DNA of 64,000 nt from a virus. Below, piece after piece: positions 41,091 to 49,882 of this stretch. Each line of letters begins with the position of its first letter. The stretch's first letter is position 1. The DNA is taken from positions 1-64,000 of the IMG/VR virus record IMGVR_UViG_3300026488_000019; one strand, given 5' to 3'. A program made the translations under genes and the position numbers. Under the pieces are notes generated by a model. That model had not been told where the DNA came from. It made no database searches and saw nothing but the letters and a program-made list of their open reading frames with translations.

Positions 41091-42350
41091 TTATAGGTTA
41101 GTCAATCCCCACTTATAACCATAGTCTTGTTTAATTGGTTTTGGACAAGAGCCTACAAAATCAAAGAAGTCCTGAGTTGATTTTACTGATAAAGCTATGT
41201 AAGGGAATTTCTTTTTGGTTTTGTATTCAGTTCCAGTTCTTAAATATGCTTTTAATCCAAGTTTATTAAGTTGTTCTACCAAAAAGTTAACCTCTTCAAA
41301 AGTAAAACAATTGGTAGCAAAATGGATGAAAGGTTTACCTTTTGATGGTTTAATTAGACTCCCATCACCAATATACCAATGAAGAACAACTGTTGGAGTA
41401 AGTTTTAAATCTTTTGGTATTATCTTCTTTCCATTCCGATACCATCTATGATATTGCTCTGTTAAACAAGGATATTTTCTTGTAGAAAAATAAAATGCTA
41501 TACTACCAGGTTTAAATCCTTTTTCATTGACCTTTTCATAAATTTTACCACACTCCAAACCTTCATCAATAAACTGTTGTCTTAGCCACTCTATATAATT
41601 CTTGTGTTTATCAGTATGCTGATAACAAGAATTAGAGTTTAAAGATTTTGGTTTAGCTAAAGACCCATCTCCAAGTAATAACCCATCCAAAACTTGCTTA
41701 AAATAATCTGAAAGTTGGTGATAAAAGTTAGAAACGGAAGAATTAGCTTCATTTACATTCCTTATAGGAATATTATACTTCTTTAATAAATTAGAAACAG
41801 TTTTATAATGAATTCCTAACTCCTTTGCAATTTCTTTTATTGACTTCTTTTTAATTACATATTCTTGATATAACCACTCTCTTCCAATAGCGGGTTTAAA
41901 CTTTTCTCTTGATACAAAACCAAATTTATCAAACCAATATTTAACTGAAGAAGGATCTACATCACATTCTTCAGCAATTTGTTTTATAGATTTTTCTTTA
42001 ACATAATACTCATTATAAAGCCATTCTTTATTAGTGTACTTTCCTTTCTTATGCCATCTTCTTATTGGTATTCCAAATTTCTTTAACCACTTTAATATAA
42101 CAGTTTCAGAAACCCCTAATTCTTCTGCTATCTGAATAGTTGATTTTCCTAACTTTACATATTGTTCCTCTAACCATTCTTTGTTTTGATAAAGTTTCTC
42201 TGGATAACCTAATCCAAATTTTCTTGCCCACTTCTCAATAGTATCTCTATTAACTCCTAACTCTTTCGCCACTTGAATTCTTGATTTACCTTTTACAATT
42301 AATTCATTATACAACCAATCTCTATTCCTGTAAGGTTTATTCTTAAACAT
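41091..42350 (-). CDS. Free-standing LAGLIDADG homing endonuclease with four HTH repeats
   Basis: 419 aa. Residues 1-200 are four ~48-aa repeats, each with a WLYNEY or similar helix, then KSIKEIAKELG and a WLKKFGIP recognition-helix end: homeodomain-like HTH modules. The C-terminal half has two LAGLIDADG helices, VLDGLLLGDGSL near 220 and VLHWYIGDGSL near 330, plus the usual YKTKKKFPY strand. No intron or intein can be seen around it, so it is a free-standing mobile gene inserted between head genes, overlapping the upstream gene by 1 nt. Confidence 0.88.
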   Translation of the reverse strand: MFKNKPYRNRDWLYNELIVKGKSRIQVAKELGVNRDTIEKWARKFGLGYPEKLYQNKEWLEEQYVKLGKSTIQIAEELGVSETVILKWLKKFGIPIRRWHKKGKYTNKEWLYNEYYVKEKSIKQIAEECDVDPSSVKYWFDKFGFVSREKFKPAIGREWLYQEYVIKKKSIKEIAKELGIHYKTVSNLLKKYNIPIRNVNEANSSVSNFYHQLSDYFKQVLDGLLLGDGSLAKPKSLNSNSCYQHTDKHKNYIEWLRQQFIDEGLECGKIYEKVNEKGFKPGSIAFYFSTRKYPCLTEQYHRWYRNGKKIIPKDLKLTPTVVLHWYIGDGSLIKPSKGKPFIHFATNCFTFEEVNFLVEQLNKLGLKAYLRTGTEYKTKKKFPYIALSVKSTQDFFDFVGSCPKPIKQDYGYKWGLTNL

Positions 42351-42925
42351 TACTTTTTCCTACCACCATCTTTATACTTCATAACATTCCAAACAATTTT
42401 CCCTTTAATTATTCTATGTTTAATTAAATATTCTGTCAATAAACATAGATGTTTTCCGATTTGGGGAATGTTCATAGGATTACGGATTTTAGCAGGTACT
42501 TTATTCCAGAGAGAAGGTCTACCAAATAAAGCTCCATGAGAATAAAGAGCATAAGCCAGGAAATATCTAAAAGACTCACAAGAACACCTTACTGCTACTG
42601 GTAAATCCCAACTCCAATCTATATTAGTATTAGGTCTCGCTAACTGTAAGACACAGCTATGATATTTCCCTGGTCTTGAAACCGATTTAACATAAGCATG
42701 GACAGTCATTACCAACTCATCTTCAGTTAACTCTATCCTTCTAATCTTCACAGGTTGAGGAGGAATGGGATCGTACTTATAGACAGAGTAGGGGAAGTTC
42801 AAATAAATCTGTTTTAATGTTACCCTACTCTTTCTCCTTAACCTTTTTGGAACTTCTACTATCTGAGATGGGTCAGGTTTATTAGACTTTTCTAGCAATC
42901 TTAAAACCTCTTGAGATAGGTTCAT
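42350..42925 (-). CDS. SWIM-like zinc protein in head module (191 aa)
   Basis: Residues ~105-170 contain VAVRCSCESFRYF, a ring of small residues, then IGKHLC: CxC...HxC, the pattern of SWIM-type zinc modules seen in unnamed head proteins of large myoviruses. The rest is mixed alpha/beta with a PPQPV linker. Next to portal-region genes; function unknown. Confidence 0.55.
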   Translation of the reverse strand: MNLSQEVLRLLEKSNKPDPSQIVEVPKRLRRKSRVTLKQIYLNFPYSVYKYDPIPPQPVKIRRIELTEDELVMTVHAYVKSVSRPGKYHSCVLQLARPNTNIDWSWDLPVAVRCSCESFRYFLAYALYSHGALFGRPSLWNKVPAKIRNPMNIPQIGKHLCLLTEYLIKHRIIKGKIVWNVMKYKDGGRKK

Positions 42926-42927
42926 TA

Positions 42928-43431
42928 CTACTTACCTTTAGAAAGCTTTTTGAGTTCTGTGAAGAGGGTTATAAAGGCTTCTCTCATACCCTTTAATACT
43001 GAGTCCTGTTCAAACTTCTTTACTGATGATAAAGTATCTTGAGAAAGCTCTTCTTTAGATATTACTAGTTTAGTTTGTAATCTTTGAGGTAGTCCTGGAA
43101 CATATTCTCTAGCTTTGGAAAAGCCTGCTGAAACTTGAAGAACCACTCTATCAGAAAGCTCATTAGCTAAAACCTGAAGAGAGGCTACTGAGTATCTAAC
43201 ATCAGGCTTCTTAGAAAAGTCTAACCAGATTCCATCTTTCTTAGTAAACTTTACTTTTACTATTGCCTCATAGGTAAAGGATCTTCCAGGAAAGATAGCA
43301 TCTTGAGGGTCAGTAGGCCACTCTGGTATTAGGTACATTAAAAGTTCTCTTATTAACCATCTTAAATTTAGGTCTTGCTTATCAGTTAGCTCTTCTAACA
43401 AGAGGTTGAGGTTATCTATTAACCTTCCCAT
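42928..43431 (-). CDS. hypothetical head-region protein (167 aa)
   Basis: Helical ends around a central strand-rich region (SFTYEAIVKVKFTKKDGIWLDF). GAGG-type site before ATG 43431. It shares the LNLLLEEL opening with the 201-aa protein at 44305 (LNLMLEDL), perhaps a common N-terminal targeting motif. No family recognised. Confidence 0.55.
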   Translation of the reverse strand: MGRLIDNLNLLLEELTDKQDLNLRWLIRELLMYLIPEWPTDPQDAIFPGRSFTYEAIVKVKFTKKDGIWLDFSKKPDVRYSVASLQVLANELSDRVVLQVSAGFSKAREYVPGLPQRLQTKLVISKEELSQDTLSSVKKFEQDSVLKGMREAFITLFTELKKLSKGK

Positions 43432-43443
43432 TTACTACTCCTC

Positions 43444-44040
43444 TTAGATTAATATTGAAGATTGTTGAAGCTTCTCTATTGTGTCTTCATAAAGTTTTTG
43501 TCCTTCAGATGCAAGTATTTCGGAATCATTGGTAATTGGAAGATCACCAAGATGGAACGCTCTCCTACTCCTAGCTAATCCCACTAAGAACTCTGCTGTT
43601 ATTAAGTCTAGGTAAAGCTCATCCTCAAGTTCTATAAACTTTTTACCTGAATCATCAGTTTTGACTTCCCACTCAAACCAAGCTATAACTTCTGCTTTAC
43701 CATTAAAGTTAGTATAAAGAGTAGGTTTCCTATACTCCCACTCTACGAATGGAATATTACCAGATTGAGTAGCTATCTGTAACAGTGGATTGAATACAGT
43801 AGAATAACAAGGTGTTACATCTGATATATAGTGAGGAATGTTTTCAGTAAAAGTGTACTGGTAGTTAGTTAGGGTTATAAAGAGCTTTTCCCTAATAGGC
43901 TTATACTTAGAGTAGGTTTTGAGGGTCTTTTTAACTAAAGTTTCAAACTTATCGTAGTCTAGTTCTACATCATCTTTACCTATTAAAAATTGACCTGAGC
44001 GAATAAGGATTAGATTAAAGAGCTCTTCTAAGGTTAACAT
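43444..44040 (-). CDS. hypothetical neck/head-completion protein (198 aa)
   Basis: N-terminal helix with KTLKTYSKYKPIREK, then beta strands (LTNYQYTF) and a helical end. A mixed protein with this arrangement is often a head-completion (gp6- or gp13-like) adaptor. Location after portal genes supports that, but no signature is decisive. Confidence 0.5.
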   Translation of the reverse strand: MLTLEELFNLILIRSGQFLIGKDDVELDYDKFETLVKKTLKTYSKYKPIREKLFITLTNYQYTFTENIPHYISDVTPCYSTVFNPLLQIATQSGNIPFVEWEYRKPTLYTNFNGKAEVIAWFEWEVKTDDSGKKFIELEDELYLDLITAEFLVGLARSRRAFHLGDLPITNDSEILASEGQKLYEDTIEKLQQSSILI

Positions 44041-44043
44041 TGA

Positions 44044-44292
44044 TTAATCCTCTTTCTTAGGTTTCCTACCTCTCTTAGGTTTAGAATCTTGCTTTACCTC
44101 TTTAGGAGAATCTTCTTTAATAGGTTGAGGTTTAGGTTCTTTAGTTACTACTTTTAGTAAACCTTTAGTGAGGAGTAGTTTTACTGGAGGTAAATTGGCT
44201 AATTCCTCAGAATACTGAGTAGGAAATTCGTATCTTTTGCCTTTGTAGTTTACTATGACTTTACCTTTAGCAGTAGGTTTTATGATTTTCAT
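44044..44292 (-). CDS. hypothetical small basic-tailed protein (82 aa)
   Basis: Residues 1-45 form a small SH3-like beta unit (GKVIVNYKGKRYEFPTQY). The C-terminal 35 residues alternate Lys, Pro and Asp/Glu (PKRGRKPKKED), AT-hook-like GRKP, suggesting DNA contact. Three nt from the next gene. Confidence 0.55.
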   Translation of the reverse strand: MKIIKPTAKGKVIVNYKGKRYEFPTQYSEELANLPPVKLLLTKGLLKVVTKEPKPQPIKEDSPKEVKQDSKPKRGRKPKKED

Positions 44293-44304
44293 TAGTAGTC
44301 CTCC

Positions 44305-44910
44305 TTAACTTACCTTACACTTTTTAAGCTTAAACTTAGGTTGTAGTGGTTGAGCTTTTACTCTTTTAAGATTAGCTTTAACTATCTCAGGTAGTTTTCC
44401 TTTCCTTACTAGAGGTAATCTCTCTCTACGATTACCTCTTATAACATGGTAAGATTCAGGTATTAACTTACCAGCTAAGAGTAGAGCTGATACTACAGAC
44501 TTCTTAAGCCAAGTTAGAGGTTCATCCCAATCTATTCCTGCTGATATAGTGTAGTAAGCTAGTGGAACTTCTAGGTTAGTTAAATTTACTTCTATTGGTT
44601 CATCATCTGGACTAACTACTACTGCTAATACTTCATTATCTACTACTGTAAAGAATACATCTACCTCTTCCTTAGTTTCAGGGTTAGTAAACCTGATTAA
44701 AAGTTCTCCAGTGTTAGGGTCAAAGGAAAGGATTCTAGGTTCTATGTTAGAGTAGCCTAAGTAGTTGAGATACTCCTTAAACCTGTTTTCTAACTCCTGT
44801 ATGTCTAACTCTACTTCATCATAGGTTATTAAAGCTAGAGGGTTACTAGGAATAACTCCTAAAGTTGATAAATCTTCTAGCATTAAGTTAAGTTGTTGGA
44901 TTAGCTTCAT
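44305..44910 (-). CDS. hypothetical head protein (201 aa)
   Basis: Acidic beta-rich central part and a basic C-terminal 45 residues (RGNRRERLPLVRKG, KFKLKKCKV). The start overlaps the portal stop by 23 nt. The N-terminal LNLMLEDL recalls the 167-aa neighbour. Possibly an internal or decoration protein; no family recognised. Confidence 0.5.
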   Translation of the reverse strand: MKLIQQLNLMLEDLSTLGVIPSNPLALITYDEVELDIQELENRFKEYLNYLGYSNIEPRILSFDPNTGELLIRFTNPETKEEVDVFFTVVDNEVLAVVVSPDDEPIEVNLTNLEVPLAYYTISAGIDWDEPLTWLKKSVVSALLLAGKLIPESYHVIRGNRRERLPLVRKGKLPEIVKANLKRVKAQPLQPKFKLKKCKVS

Positions 44911-46381
44911 AGTCTTGTTCCTCTCCAGGAAGTTGAATTAAGGAGTCTAAACCTATCTTACTGAGTTCATTGTTAAGATATTCAGCAAAGCCTTCTGTGT
45001 TTACATATTGAGAAAGGTTTTCATCACTCTGTAAATCATTAACGAACCTGTGGATGTCTGAAAGGTTTTGAGTTATGGTTACTGTGTACTCAATCTTATC
45101 TAAGTCGTCTATGTTGATAATAGAGTTAGTAAACCTGATTGAGAAGTCTTCAGGAGTCACTGATATACCTTTGTTGATAAGATGGATAAGAGTAAGCTCT
45201 CTTAACCCATCTACAATAGCTTTCTGTATGTACTTAAGCTTACGATAGTACCTAGAGTACCTCTTTAAGATTTCGTTCTTAGTACTATCTCCTGAGTTGA
45301 AAATAAGTTCAGGAGGAATACCTACACTGGTTAATATAACTTGCCTTAAGTCTTGAATTGAATCTAAAAGGTTGGAAGACTCTTCAGGTTTGTAGTCCAG
45401 TTTAGTAATTTGACCTTTCTCTGAGGTAACAGGTATTACTTTTACCCTACCAGCTCCTTTTAGGATTTCTACTATTGAGAGCTGGTCTAGGTCTTTATCT
45501 ACTGATATGCCTAAAGAGTTAAGCTTCCTCTCTAGTTGTTTAGCAAAGTTTAAAGCTTCTTCAGGGGACATAGAAGGAGGTACATATACTCCTACTACAT
45601 TACCTTTAGAGAGGAGTTGGATTTGAGAAGCAGGTATTAGCTTTTCTAGTAAGTCAAGTTCTTTAATCTTCTTAATAACTCCTGATGTAAAGAGAGGAGT
45701 TCCTATCTTGAGGAAGGAGGGTAGCTTCTTCCTCTCTTCCTCACTAAAGTAAGATAAGAACCCTTTACCTAACTTTAACCTGATTCTTCTAGCATTAACA
45801 AAGAATACTATGAAGTCTGTTGGATTGTAGTAGAAATTAGGTTTACCTTTGTCATCTAACTTGAGGTAGAACTCTAAATCAGTACCTTTATAGAAAGGTA
45901 TTACTTCATAAGGTAAGTAGTCATCTTTGATTTCTACTATACCTTGACCTTCCTCTATTATTGGCTTAAGAGTGTAAGAACCAAAAGCTATTAGGTCTGG
46001 AGTTATGTCTTGTACTAACCTATCTATATCAAACCTGAGTTGGAAGTCCTCTAAAGCTTTAGCTAATTCTGAGTTATCAATATTAGGAGTTATCTCTATA
46101 ATGTTATCTGATGATACATCAGGAGTTAACGTATCAAAGGTAAATTGGTCTAGGATTACTTCTGCTATATAGGTTTCCCTTACCCTTTCTATTTCCTTAT
46201 AGAACTTTTGATAATCCCTAGAAACCTCTAGGTACTTAGAAACTACCTCTGTTATTACTTTGTAGTCCTTTTGGGTAAACTGAATAGGAGAGTTAGTTGA
46301 ATTGGTTTGAGTTGGTTTGTAGTTTTCAGGTAAGTTTAGCTCTAACCCTAAACCTGAAAGTATTTTAGATAGCAATCCCAT
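44888..46381 (-). CDS. Portal protein (T4 gp20-like)
   Basis: 497 aa. The clip/stem region has DLITPDLIAFGSYTLKPI, and GVYVPPSMSPEEALNFA with GRVKVIPVTSEKGQ fits the portal core; SVGIPPELIF and the YRKLKYIQKAI helix lie in the crown side. The dodecameric ring is the DNA gate and docks terminase and neck. Downstream of TerL in the packaging module. ATG 46381 has AAGGA; an upstream TTG at 46402 overlaps the previous gene. Confidence 0.8.
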   Translation of the reverse strand: MGLLSKILSGLGLELNLPENYKPTQTNSTNSPIQFTQKDYKVITEVVSKYLEVSRDYQKFYKEIERVRETYIAEVILDQFTFDTLTPDVSSDNIIEITPNIDNSELAKALEDFQLRFDIDRLVQDITPDLIAFGSYTLKPIIEEGQGIVEIKDDYLPYEVIPFYKGTDLEFYLKLDDKGKPNFYYNPTDFIVFFVNARRIRLKLGKGFLSYFSEEERKKLPSFLKIGTPLFTSGVIKKIKELDLLEKLIPASQIQLLSKGNVVGVYVPPSMSPEEALNFAKQLERKLNSLGISVDKDLDQLSIVEILKGAGRVKVIPVTSEKGQITKLDYKPEESSNLLDSIQDLRQVILTSVGIPPELIFNSGDSTKNEILKRYSRYYRKLKYIQKAIVDGLRELTLIHLINKGISVTPEDFSIRFTNSIINIDDLDKIEYTVTITQNLSDIHRFVNDLQSDENLSQYVNTEGFAEYLNNELSKIGLDSLIQLPGEEQDYEANPTT

Positions 46382-46394
46382 TTTAGTTTCCTTG

Positions 46395-47168
46395 TCATTC
46401 AAAGGTTAAGTGTTCTATCTTTAGGTTAAAACTTCTTTTAGTAGCATTAGGTATATTAGGTAGTTCTATCTTTACAGTACCATTTACACTGGGAGGATAG
46501 GCCTGAGCTGAACCATATCCTCCATACTCCATAGAAAAGGAAGGTACATTTATGTAGTAAGTTTTGTGGAATCTAATCCTAGAGTGTTTTCTATCTATTA
46601 TGTACTTTTGGTCTGCTGTTACTATGAAGTCATGAGTGTGACCTGTTAGGATTATATCTGCATTAGGGAAAATATTACCAAACCTGTGCAGATTGTTTAT
46701 CTTACCTCCCTTTAACCTACCTCCTCCTATTCCATGATGCAGTACCAAGTACCAAGCTGTTTTAGGTAGAGAAACTTTTAAGACTAGGAAGTCTGGAGAA
46801 TAGAACCTTTCTAAAGTTAGCTTTCTCATTAAGAGAGATAGGATATCTAGTCCTACTGATTTGGATATACGGTTTTCGTGGTTTCCACTTACTACTCCTA
46901 TTATCCTATCTCTAATAGGTTTTAAGACTGAAACTGCTAACCTGATTTCTTCATCAATTGATTTGGCTTTATAAGGATTACCTTTACTACCTATGATAGC
47001 TGACTCTAGCAAGTCTCCTAATAATACTACCCTAACATTAGGATTAGATGTTATATAGTTAAGAGCTGAGTGGATTTTGCGTAGGTTACAAGTTTCTGAA
47101 CCTAAGTGTAAGTCTGAGAGTGGTATTAACTCAATTGAGTCTTGTTCTTTTACTGTTATGAACTTCAC
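46395..47168 (-). CDS. Calcineurin-like metallophosphoesterase
   Basis: 257 aa with the full metal-ligand set: SDLHLGS (near 17), GDLLES (51), SGNHEN (94), LHHG (about 141) and TGHTHD (about 178). This two-metal fold cleaves phosphodiesters or phosphomonoesters, including nucleic acids. Placement between the large terminase and portal genes, with only 7-17 nt gaps, suggests a role linked to packaging, such as DNA end or branch processing. The substrate cannot be read from sequence. Confidence 0.85.
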   Translation of the reverse strand: MKFITVKEQDSIELIPLSDLHLGSETCNLRKIHSALNYITSNPNVRVVLLGDLLESAIIGSKGNPYKAKSIDEEIRLAVSVLKPIRDRIIGVVSGNHENRISKSVGLDILSLLMRKLTLERFYSPDFLVLKVSLPKTAWYLVLHHGIGGGRLKGGKINNLHRFGNIFPNADIILTGHTHDFIVTADQKYIIDRKHSRIRFHKTYYINVPSFSMEYGGYGSAQAYPPSVNGTVKIELPNIPNATKRSFNLKIEHLTFE

Positions 47169-47185
47169 ATTCAGAAACCTCTTAG

Positions 47186-49051
47186 TTAGTCAAGATAACT
47201 ACCCCAAAACAGTTGAGTTAGAGTTTGGTTTTGTTGAGAGGTATTACCTACTTCTGCTTTATGAATCCTTTGGAAAGCTAACTGTTTGATTAAATCTTTA
47301 TTAGTTACTAAATTCCAGTAAACTCCTACTACTGCATCAGCACCATCCTTACTACCTTTAGTTCCATCAGGAAACTCTTGAGGGTGGTCTATCTTCTTAC
47401 CTACATCCTCTACATGCAATAGCTCTTTAATCAGTAAGTCGTGTTTAGGTATCCAAACTCTTTCTTCATATATAGCATCTCTGAAGGAGAGGTAAGGATC
47501 TTTAGTTCTATCTACTGATAAAAGAGCTGTTTTATAACCCATCTGGGTTAACTGTTGCCTCATATCCTCAGACTGGAATCCATCAGTGGTCACCATTGCT
47601 ATTGGGTAACCTAATCTAGAAAGATCTACTATAAACTGCCTTATCTTATAGAATGGGATCCTCTCCCCTGGAAGAGGTTCTAGGTAGGCTACGAAGTCTA
47701 TAACTACTTCTGGTTCAGAAAAGGTATGCTTTTCTAAGGTTAGTGGATCAACTCTTTCTATTGTTTTGTAGCCTTTTATGTAACCTGAAGCTATACCTGT
47801 TCTGTCTCCTGTTATGGAAAGGTCTATATGGATAACTCTAGGAGACTCTTTAAAGAGTGGGTTCTTTAGGTAGTTTATGTTGAAGTAGTTAATTAAGACA
47901 TCTGATTTGTCGTTAAAGGAAAGTCTAATTATCTGTTGGTTAACAGGGTTAGTAACAGAGGCTTGTTTTATGAGTATGTTTTTAGTTTTGAATATCCTGT
48001 GGGTTGAACCTACTGAATAACCAGCTAAATCTCTTATGGCATTGTGTAAGTCTAACTCAAATTTATCCTTTAGCTCTATTGGAACATCTATTACCTTAGA
48101 CTCATCTATGTATTGTAGCTGGGATTCATCTTCTATTATGAATGGATCAGTAGTTTCATCTCCTATGAATACTTTGAAAGTTTTACCTGAGTAGATGCCT
48201 AAGTGCTTTTTAACTTCCCATATAGGGTATTGGAAGATTATTACTCCTTGCTTACCTCTTACCTTTTCTGCATGCTGGGAAACGAAATCAGTAGGAGATT
48301 TCTCTGAAGAAACTAAGCAAAGGTGTCCTGGAAGCTTACCTCCAGCTTGAGCAAATCTAGATTCCATTCTTCTTAGGAGTGCATTGTAAGACTCTTGAGC
48401 TTGGTTAGATATTACATCAAAGTTAGCTTCGTCTAGTATTCCGCCAAATACAGCCATACCAAGGGTATGAGTAAATCTTGAACCTGCTACTATACCTATG
48501 TTGTTAACAAACCTGATTTCTGATGTTTTCTTGTTCTCAGCATCTAAGTGTTCTTGGAAGAACTCTGAGTTAGCTATTAAGTTTTTGAAAGGCTCATATA
48601 AAACCTGATCAGCTAGTCCTAGTGTAGCGTTGAAGAGAGCTATTACTATTCTATCAGTAGGAATTAAGTTAAACTTTTTATGAGGGTTTTCCAATAGGAG
48701 AAGTTTGTAAAGGTCGTAAAGTGTTATAACCCTTGCTATTGAACTCTTACCAACCCCTATCGCACCTCGCAAGATGCACTCATAATAAGGAGAATAAAAT
48801 GGGTTAGGAAAGATTGTTTTTAGAGCTTCTTTCCATACTGGGTATATCTTACCTCCTAAAGAAAGGCCTAAATACTTAGGATGTTCTATAAATGTTATTA
48901 TGTCAACTGGAACTTCTTTATAACCTTCTAATTCAGCATATAGTTGGAATAAAGATTGAGGGTCATTTTGGAACTTCTCTATTAGCTTCTTTAGTATAGA
49001 CCTCTCTTTAGGAGGTAAGGTTTTTAGTTTATTGATTAGTTGGTTTAGCAT
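47186..49051 (-). CDS. Terminase large subunit (packaging ATPase-nuclease)
   Basis: 621 aa. Walker A GAIGVGKSS at residues 96-104, Walker B with FGGILDEA near 220, and an RNase H-like nuclease domain with the first acidic residue in IHIDLSITGDRTG (about 420) and more acids in MVTTDGFQSED and KDGADAVVG near the end. It cuts concatemeric DNA and pumps it through the portal. A three-way-junction-like sequence lies just upstream. Confidence 0.92.
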   Translation of the reverse strand: MLNQLINKLKTLPPKERSILKKLIEKFQNDPQSLFQLYAELEGYKEVPVDIITFIEHPKYLGLSLGGKIYPVWKEALKTIFPNPFYSPYYECILRGAIGVGKSSIARVITLYDLYKLLLLENPHKKFNLIPTDRIVIALFNATLGLADQVLYEPFKNLIANSEFFQEHLDAENKKTSEIRFVNNIGIVAGSRFTHTLGMAVFGGILDEANFDVISNQAQESYNALLRRMESRFAQAGGKLPGHLCLVSSEKSPTDFVSQHAEKVRGKQGVIIFQYPIWEVKKHLGIYSGKTFKVFIGDETTDPFIIEDESQLQYIDESKVIDVPIELKDKFELDLHNAIRDLAGYSVGSTHRIFKTKNILIKQASVTNPVNQQIIRLSFNDKSDVLINYFNINYLKNPLFKESPRVIHIDLSITGDRTGIASGYIKGYKTIERVDPLTLEKHTFSEPEVVIDFVAYLEPLPGERIPFYKIRQFIVDLSRLGYPIAMVTTDGFQSEDMRQQLTQMGYKTALLSVDRTKDPYLSFRDAIYEERVWIPKHDLLIKELLHVEDVGKKIDHPQEFPDGTKGSKDGADAVVGVYWNLVTNKDLIKQLAFQRIHKAEVGNTSQQNQTLTQLFWGSYLD

Positions 49052-49082
49052 TATTGAACTCTTTTTAGAGTGTTATGGATTT

Positions 49083-49152
49083 GCAAGGTAGGAGAAGGGA
49101 GGACTGGGACTCCCTTTAACCTGAGTGGCCAACTCAGGCTCTCCTACCTTGC
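49083..49152 (-). ncRNA. Structured three-way-junction element upstream of terminase
   Basis: Outer stem of 13 perfect bp (49083-49095 with 49140-49152, GCAAGGTAGGAGA). Inside are two hairpins: 49096-49115 (AGGGAG/CTCCCT) and 49120-49138 (CCTGAGT/ACTCAGG, 5-nt loop). It is unusually GC-rich for this genome and lies 32 nt before the terminase start. It may be a leader RNA, a packaging-recognition site or a protein-bound operator. Confidence 0.65.
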
Positions 49153-49202
49153 CCCAGTCTGATAAATGGGTTGTAACGAATAATGTTTTGTGGTTATATT
49201 AA

Positions 49203-49682
49203 CTATACTTCCAAGTGTTCTACTACTGAACTTAGTATTTCCTTTAAGGTGTTTCTAGTTTCTTGGTTTATTTCTAGTTGCTCTAGTATAGAAGAGTCTT
49301 CTTCAGTTTCTACTACTCTTAATTCTACTGATTGGGATAGCTTGGAAAGTTCTTTTAAGATTGGTACTAAGGATTTAAGATTATTGAATACTGAATTATA
49401 GGCTTGAACTAATCCATTGTAGAACTCTACCTGTTCTATAAAGTTAGAGAAGTTAGCATTGGAAAGTAATTCATCCTCTAAGGTTTCTAATTTTTCTCCT
49501 AGTTTTATTAGACGAGACATATACTTTTTTATCATTAACCTTGTAAAAGAAGCTACTTCTAGTTTTAAAGAGTCTAAGTCTGGGTCTAATTTAAAGTCCT
49601 TAGAGTTACCTTCTAGGTAGTCTCTTAGAGAGGTTAGTTGTTTATCTAGTTCTGATTGAACCTTTATGTTAGGTTTTTTCAT
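49203..49682 (-). CDS. Coiled-coil protein, candidate small terminase
   Basis: 159 aa, helical throughout, with acidic heptads and a basic N-terminus (KKPNIKVQSELDK). Small terminase proteins (T4 gp16-like) are helical coiled coils encoded immediately upstream of the large subunit, as here, but no DNA-binding signature is evident. The call is mainly positional. Confidence 0.5.
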   Translation of the reverse strand: MKKPNIKVQSELDKQLTSLRDYLEGNSKDFKLDPDLDSLKLEVASFTRLMIKKYMSRLIKLGEKLETLEDELLSNANFSNFIEQVEFYNGLVQAYNSVFNNLKSLVPILKELSKLSQSVELRVVETEEDSSILEQLEINQETRNTLKEILSSVVEHLEV

Positions 49683-49710
49683 TAGTTACCTCTTTAAGAT
49701 TAGAAAGAGA

Positions 49711-49735
49711 GGGTAGAGGGTTGTTTCCTCTACCC
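49711..49735. terminator. Hairpin upstream of small terminase candidate
   Basis: GGGTAGAGG pairs with CCTCTACCC (9 bp, 7-nt loop); on the - strand TCTCTTTCT follows. A second short stem (CTCCC/GGGAG) sits at 49739-49755. Together they likely end or attenuate the upstream - transcript. Confidence 0.6.
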
Positions 49736-49782
49736 TTAACTCCCCTGGTCAGGGAGGAAGAGATGGAGGGAAGGACTTTAGA

Positions 49783-49860
49783 ATGGAGTATAAAGTAAAG
49801 AGGATGGTTCAGGTTAGTAGGTATTATTTAGCCTTAGCTAACCTAGTTAAGGCTGGTTAA
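49783..49860 (+). pseudogene. Duplicated start of the primase gene (25-codon fragment)
   Basis: ATG 49783 opens MEYKVKRMVQVSRY, identical in 13 of 14 residues to the primase start at 61251; over 42 nt there are four differences, all G for A. After codon 14 the match stops and the frame ends at TAA 49858. It is the only + strand candidate in the - block and has no promoter-like motif, so it is most simply a translocated remnant. A short functional peptide cannot be excluded. Confidence 0.6.
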
Positions 49861-49882
49861 CTCTATTATAATAACCTGATAA

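Noticed and set aside
41054-42350. Intron or intein at the LAGLIDADG gene
   Set aside because: Flanking genes have normal starts and stops with no split frames or ribozyme elements, so it is free-standing.
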